NCBI RefSeq assembly: GCF_001439605.1
Contig: NZ_LMBX01000003.1
Span: forward strand, 131,805-195,804
Direction: 5' to 3'
Length of the DNA: 64,000 nucleotides
Origin: Cytobacillus praedii
Lineage (GTDB): Bacteria > Bacillota > Bacilli > Bacillales > Cytobacillaceae
Shown: piece by piece, positions 35,189 to 44,437 of the stretch
How positions within the stretch are numbered: position 1 is the stretch's first letter
How the letters are laid out: each line of letters opens with the position of its first letter
Notes under the pieces: model-generated
Database searches by the model: none
Seen by the model: the letters and a program-made list of their open reading frames with translations, nothing else
What the model was told of the DNA's origin: nothing
Position numbers and translations under genes: made by a program

Positions 35189-36573
35189 AAAAACTATGGG
35201 GCGGCAGATTTACAAAGTCAGCAGAAGAATGGGTCGATGAATTTGGCGCCTCCATTTCGTTTGACCAAGAATTAGTCATGGAAGATATTGAAGGAAGCCT
35301 TGCACATGTATCGATGCTAGCTGCATGTGGAATTATTTCTGATGAAGAGGCAAGCACGATTAAGGATGGACTGAAGCAGCTTAAGAAGAAGGCAGAAAAT
35401 GATGAGCTATCTTATTCCGTTAAATTGGAGGATATTCATTTAAATCTCGAAAGCTATTTAACTGAACTGGTTGGTCCAGTTGGCGGGAAGCTGCATACAG
35501 CCAGAAGCAGAAATGACCAAGTGGCAACAGATATGCATCTATACTTGCGGAAGCAGGTTAAAGTGATTATTGAACTAATTCAGGAAATGCAGGAAGCTCT
35601 AATTGATCAAGCAGAAATGAATATTGAGACGGTCATGCCTGGCTATACGCATCTTCAGAGAGCACAGCCTATTTCATTTGCTCATCACCTTATGGCCTAT
35701 TTTTGGATGCTTGAAAGAGATAAAGAACGTTTCAGCGAAAGTATAAAGCGAATTAATCTCTCTCCATTAGGTGCTGGAGCACTAGCAGGAACGACATTCC
35801 CGATTGATCGATATGTAACTGCTGATTTGCTTGGATTTGAGGGCATATATGAAAACAGCCTTGATGCTGTTTCTGATCGGGATTTCATTCTCGAATTTTT
35901 ATCGAATTCCTCTACGTTGATGATGCATCTGTCAAGATTAAGTGAGGAATTTATCCTCTGGTCCAGCCAGGAGTTTAAGTTTATTGAACTCGATGACAGT
36001 TTTGCAACAGGAAGCAGCATCATGCCGCAAAAGAAAAACCCGGATATGGCAGAGCTAATCCGCGGGAAAACTGGCAGGGTTTATGGAAATTTGATGGGGC
36101 TTTTAACGGTGTTAAAGGGATTGCCATTAGCCTATAATAAGGACATGCAAGAGGATAAAGAAGGCATGTTTGATACGGTGAAAACCGTAACAGGTTCACT
36201 TAAAATCTTTGCTGGTATGATTCACACTATGAAGGTGAACAAGAATCATATGGAAAAAGCAACGAGAACAGATTTCTCCAATGCGACTGAGCTTGCGGAT
36301 TACCTTTCAGATAAAGGCATACCGTTCAGAGAAGCTCATGAAATTGTCGGGAAGCTTGTGCTGACATGTGTCCAGCAAGGCTGTTATCTTGGTGACTTAC
36401 CATTAGCAGAATATCAAAAGGCGAATTCACTTTTTGAAGAGGATATTTATGTGGTGTTAGACCCAGTCACTGCTGTGAAGAGAAGAAATAGTGCTGGTGG
36501 AACTGGATTTAAACAAGTTGCCATTGCGCTTGAGAAAGCAAAAGCTTTGGTAAATAACAAACTAAAAATTTAA
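35185..36573 (+). CDS. argH: Argininosuccinate lyase
   Basis: Cleaves argininosuccinate to arginine and fumarate. The 462-aa protein of the fumarase/aspartase superfamily carries the signature [12 protein letters not shown] and the substrate-binding HTARSRNDQ. The GTG start lies inside the end of argG (GTGA overlap) with AGAAGGTGA as ribosome binding site, so translation is coupled. A terminator hairpin follows. Confidence 0.97.
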   Translation: MKKLWGGRFTKSAEEWVDEFGASISFDQELVMEDIEGSLAHVSMLAACGIISDEEASTIKDGLKQLKKKAENDELSYSVKLEDIHLNLESYLTELVGPVGGKLHTARSRNDQVATDMHLYLRKQVKVIIELIQEMQEALIDQAEMNIETVMPGYTHLQRAQPISFAHHLMAYFWMLERDKERFSESIKRINLSPLGAGALAGTTFPIDRYVTADLLGFEGIYENSLDAVSDRDFILEFLSNSSTLMMHLSRLSEEFILWSSQEFKFIELDDSFATGSSIMPQKKNPDMAELIRGKTGRVYGNLMGLLTVLKGLPLAYNKDMQEDKEGMFDTVKTVTGSLKIFAGMIHTMKVNKNHMEKATRTDFSNATELADYLSDKGIPFREAHEIVGKLVLTCVQQGCYLGDLPLAEYQKANSLFEEDIYVVLDPVTAVKRRNSAGGTGFKQVAIALEKAKALVNNKLKI

Positions 36574-36589
36574 TAGAAAGTCGATAAAA

Positions 36590-36619
36590 TGAGCTGGTCC
36601 AGTTGGATCAGCTTATTTT
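36590..36619 (+). terminator. Terminator of argGH
   Basis: AGCTGGTCC pairs with GGATCAGCT (one G·U), followed by TATTTTG. The T tract is modest. Confidence 0.7.
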
Positions 36620-36775
36620 GATTGGAGAAATGGAAAAATTCTGATTATAGAACTTTATATATGATAAAATGAAATGGCAGCTGACTATTGACAGGCTGTT
36701 TGCAATCATACTTCATTCCGAGTTGCATTGAAAGTTTTTTTGAGATTCAACAGGAGATTCAGGGAGGGTGCTGTC

Positions 36776-37084
36776 GTGTACATAAAAAAGTTTACATTTA
36801 CTGCAGAGGAAAGGAAAAAGACGATTGAAGCCTTTTTCAAGGATGGGATACTTAGAGAATTGCCGAGCAAAGAAAAGAAAAAGATCATTATCTTTTTAGA
36901 ATTAATTAAGAAGTTTGAAGGTGGGGTCACTTACTCAGAAAAAGAAGTCAATGAACGGTTATCGCTCATCTTTGCTGACTTTGCTATTTTAAGAAGATAT
37001 TTAGTTGATTATCAATTACTGGAGAGAAGTAAGGATTGCAGAGACTATTGGGTAAACGAGTATGTAGCAGATCAAATAAAATGA
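36776..37084 (+). CDS. DUF2087-domain protein
   Basis: The 102-aa product begins YIKKFTFTAEERKKTIEAFF and has LRELPSKEKKKIIIFLELIKKF and YSEKEVNERL, the pattern of DUF2087. This domain is often found alone or at the C-terminus of small transcriptional regulators. The second half (EKEVNERLSLIFADFAILRRYLVDYQLLER) looks like a winged-helix. The GTG at 36776 follows AGGGAGGG; the frame extends upstream without a ribosome binding site. DNA binding is an inference. Confidence 0.8.
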   Translation: MYIKKFTFTAEERKKTIEAFFKDGILRELPSKEKKKIIIFLELIKKFEGGVTYSEKEVNERLSLIFADFAILRRYLVDYQLLERSKDCRDYWVNEYVADQIK

Positions 37085-37119
37085 TGCATGGATAAACGTA
37101 CCCATGCATCATTTTTTAT
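37081..37119 (+). terminator. Terminator of the DUF2087 gene
   Basis: ATGATGCATGG pairs with CCATGCATCAT around a ~9-nt loop, followed by TTTTTT. The stem begins at the stop codon. Confidence 0.88.
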
Positions 37120-37181
37120 TTAATTATCACAATCGGGGGCCGTCCAGTTCAAGCGCAGCTAACCAAGATGCTTTTGATTTT

Positions 37182-37631
37182 CTAATCTTCTTTATTTGTT
37201 CGAACAACTAATACATCACAAGGAGCATAGCGGGTAATATTTTCAGATACACTACCAATTAGGAATCGTTCAACTGCATTCATTCCAGTGGCACCACAAA
37301 TAATTAGGTCCACTTCATGCTTTTTTGCAATATCCTTTGGAATTTTAATTTTCGGAGAACCGTAATCAATGATGAATTCTACATGTGTAACACCAGATTC
37401 TTCCGCTTCGATTTTGTATTTTTCCATTAATTCTTTTGCGAACATATTGGCTCTTTCAGCAATGGTGCGGTCATATGCCTCTACGGTTGCAAATGTGCGA
37501 GTATCAATAATATGAGCAAGCAAAATATGTGCATCATTTCTTTTTGCGACTTCAATAGCCTTCTTAAAAGCCCATTCTGCCTCTGTTGAACCATCCACAG
37601 CCACTAAAATATTCTTATATTTCATTCCCAT
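37182..37631 (-). CDS. Universal stress protein, UspA family
   Basis: The 149-aa product is a single USP domain: ILVAVDGSTEAEWA at the N-terminus and the nucleotide-binding pattern GATGMNAVERFLIGSVSENI near the end (G-2x-G-9x-G-S). This indicates the ATP-binding type. It is presumably a dimeric cytosolic protein of unknown target. AAGGAGGAG ribosome binding site. It is divergent from a small ORF at 37744. Confidence 0.92.
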   Translation of the reverse strand: MGMKYKNILVAVDGSTEAEWAFKKAIEVAKRNDAHILLAHIIDTRTFATVEAYDRTIAERANMFAKELMEKYKIEAEESGVTHVEFIIDYGSPKIKIPKDIAKKHEVDLIICGATGMNAVERFLIGSVSENITRYAPCDVLVVRTNKED

Positions 37632-37743
37632 ATCAATCTCCTCCTTACCTTTATTATACAGTAAGAAAAAGGGTATATCTGTAGCGAAAAATCGAACAAT
37701 AAAAAAGGCAGTTCAATTTAAAAATTAAAGGAGTGAGTATCCT

Positions 37744-37911
37744 ATGAACAAGCGGGAACCTAACAGCCAATCCAATTTATTCTTCGATGAGGAAGGCACA
37801 AATGCAGTTAGCGAGCAAATTATGGATGTTTACAATAGTGGTGTAATAGACCAATCAAATGCTAATTTTGATTTAGATGCAGGACAAGAAGAATCAGAAG
37901 GAAACGTTTAA
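37744..37911 (+). CDS. Small acidic hypothetical protein, 55 aa
   Basis: A short frame starting MNKREPNSQSNLFFDEEG and ending GQEESEGNV, preceded by AAAGGAGTGAG with good spacing and followed directly by a strong terminator. The protein is acidic, without cysteine or a membrane segment. Coding is supported by the ribosome binding site, terminator and sensible codon use. I cannot assign a family; small acidic proteins of this type are often sporulation- or stress-related, but that is a guess. Confidence 0.7.
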   Translation: MNKREPNSQSNLFFDEEGTNAVSEQIMDVYNSGVIDQSNANFDLDAGQEESEGNV

Positions 37912-37928
37912 ATTCCTAATTGTGAAAA

Positions 37929-37957
37929 AGGCTGTCATATGTATGACAGCCTTTTTT
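37929..37957. terminator. Bidirectional terminator
   Basis: AAGGCTGTCATA and TATGACAGCCTT form a 12-bp stem with a 2-nt loop and A/T tracts on both sides, between the small acidic ORF and the convergent M24 peptidase gene. Confidence 0.92.
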
Positions 37958-37958
37958 A

Positions 37959-39056
37959 TTAACGTATAATTTGCAGTTCTTTAGGGAACTTAGTTAAAAT
38001 TTCTACCCCATCTTTTGTTACCGCTAAATCATCCTCAATTCGAACGCCTGCAACTTTAGGAACATAAATCCCTGGTTCGATTGTAAATACCATTCCTTCT
38101 TCAAGTAAAAGCGAGTTTGTTTCTGTTAAGGATGGATACTCGTGAACACTTATACCTAAGCCATGTCCAAGACGGTGCGGAAAGTATTCGCCATACCCTG
38201 CTTCAGCAATAATGTTTCTAGCGGTCAGATCCACTTCTGAACAAGCAATCCCTGGCTTACTTGCCTCAACCGCAGCAAGCTGTGCTTTTAAAACTGTATC
38301 ATAGATTTCTTTTTGCTTGTCGTTAATGTCTCCGAAAGCAACTGTTCTAGTAATATCAGAGCAATAGCCGTTCCAAACGACACCTAAATCAAATAGAACG
38401 AGATCACCTTTTTGAATCTTCGTCATTCCTGGTGTACCATGCGGAGAAGCCCCGTTCGCACCGGTTAATACCATAGTAGAGAACGACATTTCATTCACGC
38501 CTTTTTTCTTTAAGGCAAATTCAATGGCTGCCAGCACATCAAGCTCCGTCTTGCCTTCCTTGATTTCTGCGCATCCTGTTTCAATGGCAAAATCAGCTAA
38601 AGCGCATGCCTCACGGATGATTTCAAGTTCTTTCTCATCCTTTACCATTCGCAGCTTTCTTAGTTTTTCTTCAGCAGAAACAAATGTTGCTCCACTGAAA
38701 AGACTAGAAATCGCTTCGTATCGTTCAACATTCATATGTTCTTTTTCAATCGCTACTTTAGAGACCTTTGATACCCTGCTTTGGATAGCCTTTTGTATAA
38801 ACTCCCAAGGGTTTTCAATATCGCTATAACCGATAATTTCATTATCCCAGCCAGCATTTTTAGCATCTGGCTTTTCCATCGCTGGGCATACAAGAAATGG
38901 CTCTTCCTCTTGAAAAATGGCTAAGCCCAGGAGCCTTTCATGAGGATCACTCAAAAATCCGCTAAAATAAAATACATTTTCAGGTGCTGTAACAAAGCAA
39001 ACCTGTACATCGTTTTCTTTCATCCAACTAGAGAGCTTCTTCAATCGTGTATTCAT
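37959..39056 (-). CDS. M24-family Xaa-Pro dipeptidase/aminopeptidase
   Basis: Metallopeptidase expected to remove an N-terminal residue before proline. The 365-aa product has a creatinase-like N-terminal domain (~1-125) and a pita-bread catalytic domain. Metal ligands are visible in FDLGVVWNGYCSDITRT (two Asp), HRLGHGLGISVHE (His) and FTIEPGIY and VRIEDDLAV (two Glu). AGGAGG precedes the ATG. Bacillus genomes carry several such paralogues, so I give no symbol. Confidence 0.9.
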   Translation of the reverse strand: MNTRLKKLSSWMKENDVQVCFVTAPENVFYFSGFLSDPHERLLGLAIFQEEEPFLVCPAMEKPDAKNAGWDNEIIGYSDIENPWEFIQKAIQSRVSKVSKVAIEKEHMNVERYEAISSLFSGATFVSAEEKLRKLRMVKDEKELEIIREACALADFAIETGCAEIKEGKTELDVLAAIEFALKKKGVNEMSFSTMVLTGANGASPHGTPGMTKIQKGDLVLFDLGVVWNGYCSDITRTVAFGDINDKQKEIYDTVLKAQLAAVEASKPGIACSEVDLTARNIIAEAGYGEYFPHRLGHGLGISVHEYPSLTETNSLLLEEGMVFTIEPGIYVPKVAGVRIEDDLAVTKDGVEILTKFPKELQIIR

Positions 39057-39128
39057 GTATGTAACCTCCTATATGTTATATAAAAGGCAGTTTTCGTATG
39101 CATTGTTGCTAACTAACATATAATTGGC

Positions 39129-39250
39129 AGAGGTTAAATTTTCAATCATGCTGCTCGTTTCACGGGTGCTGCGGTAAGCAAGAGCACAAGTTCAAGAAGG
39201 GTCTTACTTGTCCGGCTGCTCCCGATGGAAGTCTCGCAACTTCCTCTGCA
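39129..39250. repeat. Intergenic element with inverted ends
   Basis: In the ~400-nt gene-free divergent gap (39057-39466), a GC-richer block is bounded by GCAGAGG (about 39131) and CCTCTGC (about 39235-39242). Its right end read in reverse (GTTGCGAGACTTCC…GGAGC) resembles the block at 11130-11220. It looks like a non-coding, hairpin-forming intergenic repeat, partly decayed. The remainder of the gap is AT-rich with no feature I can name. Confidence 0.45.
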
Positions 39251-39466
39251 ATCAACTAGTTTATTTTGCCAGCAGTGTTTAATTCATACAGTTGGTTAAA
39301 ACAACAATTTTATTAGAAAAAAGCCCTATAAAAAGAGTAGCAACTAACGATTAAAAAGTAAACTTTTAGAACTGTTTGTTAAAGGGAATGAATGTAGAAG
39401 GCAGGAGAAAAGGAATGATTCGTTGAAGTAAACTACTGTAATAGAAGAATGGAAAGGGGAATACAA

Positions 39467-40147
39467 ATGAAGGTATCCTATCATGGACATTCCGTCGTAA
39501 AAGTTGAATCAAATGGAAAAACGATTTTATTTGATCCGTTTATTAATGGGAATGATTTAACAGACTTAAAGGTGGACGAAGTAAAACCAGATGTCATTAT
39601 CGTTACACATGGACACGGCGATCATCTCGGCGATACGGTTGAATTGGCTAAGAAAAATAATTCATTAGTTATTGCTAACTTTGAGCTTGCAGCTTATTTA
39701 AGCTGGCAAGGGCTGAATACACATGGCATGAGTATTGGCGGGGCGTATAATTTTGATTTTGGTAAGGTTAAGCTGACACCTGCTTTTCATGGGACAGGTC
39801 TGGTGACGGAAAATAATGAAATAATTTACCTTGGTATGCCTGCTGGTGTCCTTCTAACCATTGATGGGAAAACAATTTATCATGCAGGGGATACCGGATT
39901 ATTTTCAGATATGAAACTGATTGGTGATCGCCATCCGATAGATCTTGCCTTCCTTCCGATTGGCGATAATTTCACTATGGGTCCAGAAGATGCCGCATAT
40001 GCTGCTAAGATTTTAGGGGCCAAAAAGGTCGTCCCTATTCACTTCAATACCTTCCCGCCAATAAAACAGGATCCAAATCAATTTGTGCAAATGCTGGATG
40101 AAGGCGTTGGTCAAGTATTGAATGCAGGAGAAACAATTGAATTATAA
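39467..40147 (+). CDS. ytkL: Metallo-beta-lactamase-fold hydrolase YtkL (UPF0173)
   Basis: The 226-aa product has the MBL metal motif [10 protein letters not shown] near residue 54, further ligands HGTG and YHAGDTGLF, and the C-terminal [11 protein letters not shown]0173 proteins are short MBL-fold hydrolases whose substrate is unknown. The start at 39467 follows AAAGGGGA; the frame stays open upstream, but that ATG lies within the ribosome-binding region. B. subtilis ytkL is in the same neighbourhood. Confidence 0.92.
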   Translation: MKVSYHGHSVVKVESNGKTILFDPFINGNDLTDLKVDEVKPDVIIVTHGHGDHLGDTVELAKKNNSLVIANFELAAYLSWQGLNTHGMSIGGAYNFDFGKVKLTPAFHGTGLVTENNEIIYLGMPAGVLLTIDGKTIYHAGDTGLFSDMKLIGDRHPIDLAFLPIGDNFTMGPEDAAYAAKILGAKKVVPIHFNTFPPIKQDPNQFVQMLDEGVGQVLNAGETIEL

Positions 40148-40150
40148 GGG

Positions 40151-40183
40151 AAAAGCACAGCTAGATAAGAGCTGTGCTTTTTT
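40151..40183 (+). terminator. Terminator of ytkL
   Basis: AAAAGCACAGCT and AGCTGTGCTTTT form a perfect 12-bp stem and end in a T run. Confidence 0.93.
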
Positions 40184-40245
40184 CAATACATGAATTTGGC
40201 CTGTCCGCATACATATTAGAGAAGAAGTTATAAGGAGGATTGTTA

Positions 40246-40488
40246 ATGAATAAAAATCGATATTTGCTTTGCTTATTAGTTTGTGGCCTTCTCCTTTATT
40301 ATGCTGCACCTAGGCTTGATGTTTTCAATGAGGGATTGGCGGGAGTATTCGCAATTTCCTGGCTGGCATTTGCACTCATTGTGATTGCTGGAAATTTGAC
40401 CGCTTTGCTATATTCACCTAAGAATACAGCTGCAAATATAAAAACAAGAGGGAAAATGAAGGAGAATAAAAGGGCACGTTCCTTCTAG
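40246..40488 (+). CDS. Small membrane protein, 80 aa
   Basis: Unrecognised. It has two hydrophobic helices (~residues 6-22 and 32-56) and a basic C-terminal tail (KTRGKMKENKRARSF), probably cytoplasmic. AAGGAGG lies 8 nt before the ATG at 40246, and an upstream TTG is too close to it. It stands alone between ytkL and ytoI. Confidence 0.72.
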   Translation: MNKNRYLLCLLVCGLLLYYAAPRLDVFNEGLAGVFAISWLAFALIVIAGNLTALLYSPKNTAANIKTRGKMKENKRARSF

Positions 40489-40591
40489 TGGTAAATAAAT
40501 ATTATTCATGACATTTTCACAACGAATTGTATTTAAGGCGTTTTTAACCTTATAATGAAAATATAGGAATTATATAAAAAGGGTGAACGTC

Positions 40592-41908
40592 TTGGCTACA
40601 AAGCATGAACAAATTTTACAATATATTGATGAATTGCCTGTAGGGGAGAAAATATCAGTTAGGCAGATCGCCAAGGCACTGACAGTAAGTGAAGGAACGG
40701 CGTACAGAGCCATAAAAGAGGCCGAAAATAAGGGCTATGTCAGCACGATCGAACGTGTGGGAACGATTCGAATTGAACGGAAAAAGAAAGAGAATATTGA
40801 AAAACTGACATTTGCAGAGGTTGTAAATATTGTAGATGGTCAAGTACTAGGCGGAAGAGATGGCTTGCATAAAACGCTAAATAAGTTTGTCATCGGTGCG
40901 ATGAAACTCGAGGCGATGATGAGATATACAGATGCTGGAAGTCTTTTGATTGTTGGCAATCGTACACAGGTGCACGAATTTGCCCTAAAAGCTGGCGCTG
41001 CAGTTCTCATAACTGGTGGCTTTGATACAGATGATAGTGTCAAGAAATTGGCAGATGAACTACAACTTCCAATTATTTCTAGCAGCTATGATACATTTAC
41101 GGTAGCAACGATGATCAATCGAGCAATCTATGATCAACTAATCAAAAAAGAGATTGTTCTAGTAGAAGATATCCTGACACCTGTAGAAGAAACGATTTGT
41201 GTGAAAACGACTGATAAAATCTATGATTGGCTAAAATATAACCGAGAAACACAGCATAGCAGATTTCCGGTTATTGATAAAAATTCCAAAGTTGTTGGCA
41301 TGGTCACCTCAAAGGATATTATGGGACATGATCCAAGTACTCCGATTGATAAAATCATGACAAAAAATCCAATGACAGTGGGAAGAAAGACGAGCGTAGC
41401 TTCATCCTCTCATATGATGGTTTGGGAAGGAATCGAGGTGCTCCCGGTTGTTGATGATTCCAATAGGATTGAAGGAATTATTAGCAGACAGGATGTACTC
41501 AAAGCTCTTCAAATGATCCAGCGCCAGCCTCAAGTTGGTGAGACCATTGATGACATTGTAACGAATCAGCTTGTACTTACAAGCGGGAAGACAAAAGGGG
41601 AAGATATATACGGTTGTGATGTGACACCGCAAATGACCAATCATTTGGGAACCATCTCTTACGGTGTATTTACTACGATTGTCTCTGAGGCAGCTAGCAG
41701 GGTGTTAAGAAATTATAAAAAAGGGGATTTAGTCGTAGAGAATATGACTATCTATTTCCTTAAGCCTGTTCAAATAGAAAGCACTCTAGCCATTTATCCG
41801 AAAGTCCTTGAAGTCGGAAGAAAATTCGGTAAGGTAGATGTTGAAGTGTTCAATGAGGGCATTCTAGTTGGGAAAGCAATGATGATGTGTCAGCTGATAG
41901 AGAGATAA
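40592..41908 (+). CDS. ytoI: HTH–DRTGG–CBS–hotdog protein YtoI
   Basis: A four-part 438-aa protein. It has an N-terminal winged-helix HTH (residues ~5-65, VRQIAKALTVSEGTAYRAIKEA), a DRTGG domain (~75-180), a pair of CBS domains (~190-305, with GMVTSKDIMG and GIISRQDVLK) and a C-terminal hotdog thioesterase-like domain (~320-435). CBS pairs bind adenosine nucleotides, so this may be a nucleotide-sensing regulator; the function is not established. The TTG at 40592 is preferred, since the GTG at 40583 lies inside the AAGGGTG ribosome binding site. Confidence 0.9.
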   Translation: MATKHEQILQYIDELPVGEKISVRQIAKALTVSEGTAYRAIKEAENKGYVSTIERVGTIRIERKKKENIEKLTFAEVVNIVDGQVLGGRDGLHKTLNKFVIGAMKLEAMMRYTDAGSLLIVGNRTQVHEFALKAGAAVLITGGFDTDDSVKKLADELQLPIISSSYDTFTVATMINRAIYDQLIKKEIVLVEDILTPVEETICVKTTDKIYDWLKYNRETQHSRFPVIDKNSKVVGMVTSKDIMGHDPSTPIDKIMTKNPMTVGRKTSVASSSHMMVWEGIEVLPVVDDSNRIEGIISRQDVLKALQMIQRQPQVGETIDDIVTNQLVLTSGKTKGEDIYGCDVTPQMTNHLGTISYGVFTTIVSEAASRVLRNYKKGDLVVENMTIYFLKPVQIESTLAIYPKVLEVGRKFGKVDVEVFNEGILVGKAMMMCQLIER

Positions 41909-41937
41909 TTAAATCAATAGTGCGCGATGCAAAAAAA

Positions 41938-41968
41938 GTAAAAGACGTTCCTATTTGGAGCGTCTTTA
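41938..41968. terminator. Terminator between convergent ytoI and ytpI
   Basis: AAAGACG and CGTCTTT flank a short loop, preceded by an A tract that would act as a T tract on the minus strand. Confidence 0.75.
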
Positions 41969-41980
41969 GCAATAAAAAGA

Positions 41981-42277
41981 TTATGCTTCTTGTGCTTCCT
42001 TTGCAGCAAGTGGCAGATAATATTTATAGGCTTTTAAACCAGCATATATGCTGAAACCACCTATCAGGATAAAAATACCAGCAACAATATAAGTTACCGT
42101 GTTTCCGTTTAAGAATAACTGGTTCACACCGAATAGAGCAACAAAAAGACCAAGAGCGATACTTGATTTAGCTGATATCCACTTTCTTTCTGCTGGTCTC
42201 TTACTGCGGACATATTTCACTTTATACACCAAATAAAAAGCAAGTGAGATAACGATCAATATAACTAGAACAGGCAT
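41981..42277 (-). CDS. ytpI: YtpI family membrane protein
   Basis: The 98-aa product has three hydrophobic helices (N-terminal PVLVILIVISLAFYLVY, then two more at ~45-60 and 65-85) and a basic loop KYVRSKRPAERKW. YtpI proteins are Bacillales-specific and of unknown function. The start at 42277 follows TGGAGG. Convergent to ytoI and divergent from nrnA, as in B. subtilis. Confidence 0.86.
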   Translation of the reverse strand: MPVLVILIVISLAFYLVYKVKYVRSKRPAERKWISAKSSIALGLFVALFGVNQLFLNGNTVTYIVAGIFILIGGFSIYAGLKAYKYYLPLAAKEAQEA

Positions 42278-42423
42278 TTTATTACCTCCAGGATTCGACA
42301 ATCTCCTACTATTTTAACGGGAAACAGGAGAAAATGCTATCTTTAGCTTCCTGTTTCTTTTCTTTTTTTGACAGTAATGTTTAAAATTAAATTATCTTAT
42401 GAATATAAATAAAGGAGCAGAAA

Positions 42424-43359
42424 ATGAAGGAGAAAATTTTAGAGATTATTAAACAATATGAAACAATTATTATCCATCGGCACGTACGACCTGATCCAGA
42501 CGCATATGGTTCACAGGGGGGACTAGCCGAAATTCTCAAAGCATCCTTTCCAGAAAAGAATATTTATACAGTTGGTAAAGAGGAAGAGACACTAAACTTT
42601 TTGCGCAGACTCGATGAAATTTCGGATGAAACATATAATGGTGCTTTAGTGATTGTTTGTGATACGGCAAATGCTGAACGAATTTGCGATTCCCGCTATC
42701 AACTTGGGGACAAGCTAATTAAAATTGATCATCATCCAAATGTTGATGCGTATGGCGATATGATGTGGGTGGATACAGATGCAAGTTCTGTCAGCGAGAT
42801 GATCTATGAATTTTACCTTGCGGGAAAAGAGAATGGGTTAAAAATGTCTGATGAGGCAGCAAGGTTATTGTTTGCCGGCATTGTAGGGGATACTGGACGT
42901 TTTCTATTTCCAAGTACATCGAAAAAAACTTTTGCATATGCAGGAGAATTAATTCATTTTAATTTCTCAAGACCGGAGCTATTTGATAAGATGTATGAGC
43001 TGTCTCCGAATGTCGTTAAATTAAATGGCTATGTCCTTCAAAACTTTGAAATGAAACAAAATGGCGCAGCTGCCATGGTATTAAGGAAGGAATTACTGGA
43101 GGAGTTTCAAGCAAAGGCTTCTGAAGCTTCCCTTCTTGTCGGAACATTAGGCAATATCGCCGGGATAAAAGCTTGGGTATTCTTTATTGAAGAAGAGGAC
43201 CAAATTCGTGTCAGACTACGTTCAAAAGGTCCGATTATAAATGATATCGCAAGAAATTATAATGGTGGAGGCCATCCGCTAGCTGCAGGAGCATCCATTT
43301 ATTCATGGGATGACATGGATGCAGTTATTAAAGAACTTGAGGAAATTTGTAAGAACTAG
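42424..43359 (+). CDS. nrnA: Oligoribonuclease / pAp phosphatase NrnA
   Basis: DHH/DHHA1 phosphoesterase that degrades nanoRNAs and pAp. The 311-aa product has the metal-binding segments HRHVRPDPDAYGSQ (residues ~19-32), CDTAN and the DHH motif KIDHHPN near residue 103. The C-terminal DHHA1 motif is NGGGHPLAAGA. AAGGAG lies before the ATG. Divergent from ytpI. Confidence 0.95.
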   Translation: MKEKILEIIKQYETIIIHRHVRPDPDAYGSQGGLAEILKASFPEKNIYTVGKEEETLNFLRRLDEISDETYNGALVIVCDTANAERICDSRYQLGDKLIKIDHHPNVDAYGDMMWVDTDASSVSEMIYEFYLAGKENGLKMSDEAARLLFAGIVGDTGRFLFPSTSKKTFAYAGELIHFNFSRPELFDKMYELSPNVVKLNGYVLQNFEMKQNGAAAMVLRKELLEEFQAKASEASLLVGTLGNIAGIKAWVFFIEEEDQIRVRLRSKGPIINDIARNYNGGGHPLAAGASIYSWDDMDAVIKELEEICKN

Positions 43360-43413
43360 AAGCTGCCCGGTTGATCGCCGGGCCTATTATATAGTCCATC
43401 CTATTCAACTTAA

Positions 43414-43914
43414 TTAATCTAGCATAATATCTAATTGAATAAACAAAGTTGTATAGATTACCATCTTCTTCACTTCAAGTTTGTATCGCTTTTCATTTAC
43501 CTTTATTGTTTTATTTTCAATGATTCTTTCTATTAGTTCTCTGCTTTTATATACGGTATCAATGTCTTTTGCCTTCATGTTTAAAATATCCTCTTTAATT
43601 TGTTCTTCTATTTCAAACATACTAAAGGAGTCTAGTTTATATTTCTCACTGTTCCCTATTTTTACTTTAATATCTTGTATCGTTAATAATTCTCGATTCT
43701 TTTTATTAAGTGCTTTAAATTCTTCCTGCCAGATTTCTTTTTCCTTTTTTAATTCGGCAATCTCATCTTCCTGATTCTTTATTTCTTTACTGTATTTTTC
43801 TTGCCACTCGCCAAAAATGTACAAGAATACAAACCAGCTAATCATCCCGCCGATGGCAATACCTGCTAAAAAACGCTGCCAGACAGGATGTCGGTAATGG
43901 GGGGGGATTCTCAT
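43414..43914 (-). CDS. ytrI: Sporulation membrane protein YtrI
   Basis: The 166-aa product has the N-terminal RIPPHYRHPVWQRF typical of YtrI, one transmembrane helix (~15-35) and a long helical, probably coiled-coil external part. In B. subtilis, YtrI and its partner YtrH belong to the sigma-E regulon and are needed for efficient sporulation. The ATG overlaps the end of ytrH by 4 nt, so the pair is translationally coupled. Confidence 0.9.
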   Translation of the reverse strand: MRIPPHYRHPVWQRFLAGIAIGGMISWFVFLYIFGEWQEKYSKEIKNQEDEIAELKKEKEIWQEEFKALNKKNRELLTIQDIKVKIGNSEKYKLDSFSMFEIEEQIKEDILNMKAKDIDTVYKSRELIERIIENKTIKVNEKRYKLEVKKMVIYTTLFIQLDIMLD

Positions 43915-44246
43915 GAAATATGCTCCTGTGTCAGCCAGTTAATTAGCAAAGCACCTGTTTGCGCACCGCCAAACGCAGATAAAATAAGCAGAAACTGTTT
44001 GAAAATATCCTTTGTTTCTCCTTGCAGTACCCCTTTTTCAAAGCTGTACAACGTATCAAAAGTACCCCCAATCGCAGCGATAATTGCCCAAATTCGTATG
44101 ATATTTGAGATTCGATAAGCTTCTGTCAATGGGGGCTTCCCGGTAAGAAAAGCGGAAAGACTTCCAATAATGGAACCGCCAATTAGCACACCGAGTGCAA
44201 TAAAATAACTATCAAATAATGTCGCGAAAAAAGGCTGGACCTTCAT
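43911..44246 (-). CDS. ytrH: Sporulation protein YtrH
   Basis: A 111-aa integral membrane protein with three hydrophobic segments and the YtrH pattern (YFIALGVLIGGSIIGS, FGGAQTGALLINWLT). First gene of the ytrH–ytrI operon, reading away from dnaE. GGAAGGATG ribosome binding site. A sigma-E-like promoter lies about 55-80 nt upstream, consistent with mother-cell expression. Confidence 0.92.
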   Translation of the reverse strand: MKVQPFFATLFDSYFIALGVLIGGSIIGSLSAFLTGKPPLTEAYRISNIIRIWAIIAAIGGTFDTLYSFEKGVLQGETKDIFKQFLLILSAFGGAQTGALLINWLTQEHIS

Positions 44247-44299
44247 AACATCCTTCCTTACTGAAGATTTATTGATTAGGCAGATAAACCGATTACTTC

Positions 44300-44327
44300 A
44301 TCATATGGACAAACCATTCATAATATG
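44300..44327 (-). promoter_or_regulatory. Sigma-E-like promoter of ytrH-ytrI
   Basis: On the minus strand CATATT (44322-44327), 14 nt, CATATGAT (44300-44307). This fits the mother-cell sigma-E pattern (KMATATT … CATACANT) with two mismatches in the -10. Confidence 0.6.
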
Positions 44328-44437
44328 TTTTTTTGTTTGGGTCTTTTTATATTCGGTGAAAAAAGGAGAACGTATTTTCTTTTTTTAGGGATGCGTCTTA
44401 TAATAGAACAAGTAGAAGAAATAAGGGTGTGAGAGAT

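Noticed and set aside
43365-43383. Terminator after nrnA (GCCCGG / CCGGGC)
   Set aside because: A short stem is present but no T tract follows, so I did not list it as a terminator.
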